From a bacterium (GTDB lineage: Bacteria > UBP6 > JAFGXH01), in contig JAMOQH010000069.1 in the NCBI GenBank assembly GCA_027064085.1, positions 1 to 50,480 on the forward strand: a DNA stretch of 50,480 nucleotides. The letters run 5' to 3'. Under the pieces are notes generated by a model. That model ran no database searches. It saw only the letters and a list, made by a program, of their open reading frames with translations, and had not been told where the DNA came from. The translations under genes and the position numbers were made by a program. This document shows positions 49,937 through 50,480 of this stretch, piece after piece (the first letter of the stretch is position 1; each line of letters starts with the position of its first letter).

Positions 49937-50480
49937 ATGAAAGAAAACATTAAAAAATTGCAAGAAATCGCAAATGAATTAAGAGTTGATATTTTATCAA
50001 TGCTTTTAAAATCACAATCAGGACACCCAGGTGGTTCTTTATCGGTAATTGATATTCTTACTGCTATTTATTTTGATATTGCTAAAAATAGTTCTGATCC
50101 ATTATTTGAAGAAAGAGATAGAGTTGTTTTATCTAAAGGGCATGCTTCTCCTGCACTATTTTCTGTTTTTGCAAAAATGGGATATATTGAAAAATCAGAG
50201 TTAATGACATTTCGTCAGGTTGATAGTAGATTACAGGGGCATCCTGATAAAAAATGTCCTGGTGTTGAAGTTGCAACAGGTTCACTTGGCCATGGATTAG
50301 CTATGGCTAATGGTATTGCAATGGGATTTAAAATGGATAAAAAGCTTAATAGGGTTTTTGTAATTATGGGAGATGGAGAGATACAAGAAGGAGAAATTTG
50401 GGAAGGAGCTATGGCGGCTAGTCATTACAAGTTGGATAATCTTGTTGGTATAGTTGATCATAATAAGCTCCAAATTGACG
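49937..50480 (+). CDS. Transketolase, N-terminal subunit (3' end outside the window)
   Basis: 181 complete codons are visible from an ATG preceded by GAGG. The sequence is the thiamine-diphosphate-binding half of transketolase: SQSGHPGGSLSVIDILTAIY, VVLSKGHASPALF, GHPDKKCPGVEVATGSLGHG and the GDGEIQEGEIWEGAMAA motif with its downstream Asn (DHNKLQ). In organisms with split transketolase the pyrimidine-binding half is the next gene; here it would lie beyond the window. A single-chain enzyme cannot be excluded without more sequence. It transfers two-carbon units in the pentose phosphate pathway. Confidence 0.92.
   Translation, partial: MKENIKKLQEIANELRVDILSMLLKSQSGHPGGSLSVIDILTAIYFDIAKNSSDPLFEERDRVVLSKGHASPALFSVFAKMGYIEKSELMTFRQVDSRLQGHPDKKCPGVEVATGSLGHGLAMANGIAMGFKMDKKLNRVFVIMGDGEIQEGEIWEGAMAASHYKLDNLVGIVDHNKLQID

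Overview
The window is strongly AT-rich bacterial DNA (standard code, dense genes, Shine-Dalgarno sites of the AGGAGG type, many TTGACA-like -35 boxes). Several features point to a Gram-negative cell: lipoprotein signal peptides, a TonB-type outer-membrane receptor, and several proteins ending as outer-membrane beta-barrels. A Ser/Thr kinase with PEGA domains, a VIT/VWA protein, very long TPR proteins, LPP20/CsgG-like secreted proteins and adjacent era and der suggest a deltaproteobacterial or Myxococcota-like lineage with an unusually low GC content. The lineage is inference only; no rRNA gene is present.

Layout. 1-5.3 kb: a lipoprotein cut by the window edge, an LpoB/LPP20-like exported protein, a metallo-beta-lactamase-fold hydrolase, and the GTPases der and era. 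5.3-5.5 kb: tRNA-Cys and tRNA-Gly. 5.7-10 kb: a membrane TPR protein and a receptor-like Ser/Thr kinase. 10-13 kb: methylmalonyl-CoA mutase large subunit, translationally coupled to a membrane protein with two winged-helix-like modules. 13.2-16.5 kb: an Rpn-type C-terminal fragment, mutL and a small membrane protein. 16.6-27.1 kb: a tight cluster of VIT-VWA protein, 2,369-residue TPR lipoprotein and zinc-ribbon M48 protease. 27.2-31.8 kb: a repeat-bearing outer-membrane protein, then an ion channel, a detached second RCK subunit with no standard start codon, and a RimK-like ATP-grasp ligase. 32-37.3 kb: nadB, rsmI-queA, an orphan histidine kinase and an ankyrin protein. 37.5-40.1 kb: accessory genes between imperfect direct repeats. 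40.2-42.6 kb: a TetR-etfB-etfA operon with a FadR-type operator. 42.6-45.9 kb: a cobalamin riboswitch driving a BtuB-like receptor and a beta-propeller lipoprotein. 45.9-48.3 kb: a small island flanked by perfect 21-bp direct repeats. 48.3-50.5 kb: a secreted propeller, ppa and the start of a transketolase N-terminal subunit.

How they fit together. Vitamin B12 links two regions: the riboswitch-controlled receptor/propeller pair would capture B12, and methylmalonyl-CoA mutase would use it. The mutase and the FadR-type etfBA operon both fit beta-oxidation of fatty acids, including odd-chain ones. The most distinctive findings are: (1) the B12 riboswitch, BtuB-like receptor and BtuG-like propeller in a non-Bacteroidota-looking genome; (2) the 2.3-kb island with 21-bp terminal repeats, which holds toxin/immunity debris and an Rpn nuclease gene with an internal start that could encode an intragenic antitoxin; (3) the split tandem-RCK channel, whose second subunit lacks ATG/GTG/TTG; (4) the exact FadR-type operator in front of tetR-etfBA; and (5) the VIT-VWA/giant TPR/M48 cluster.
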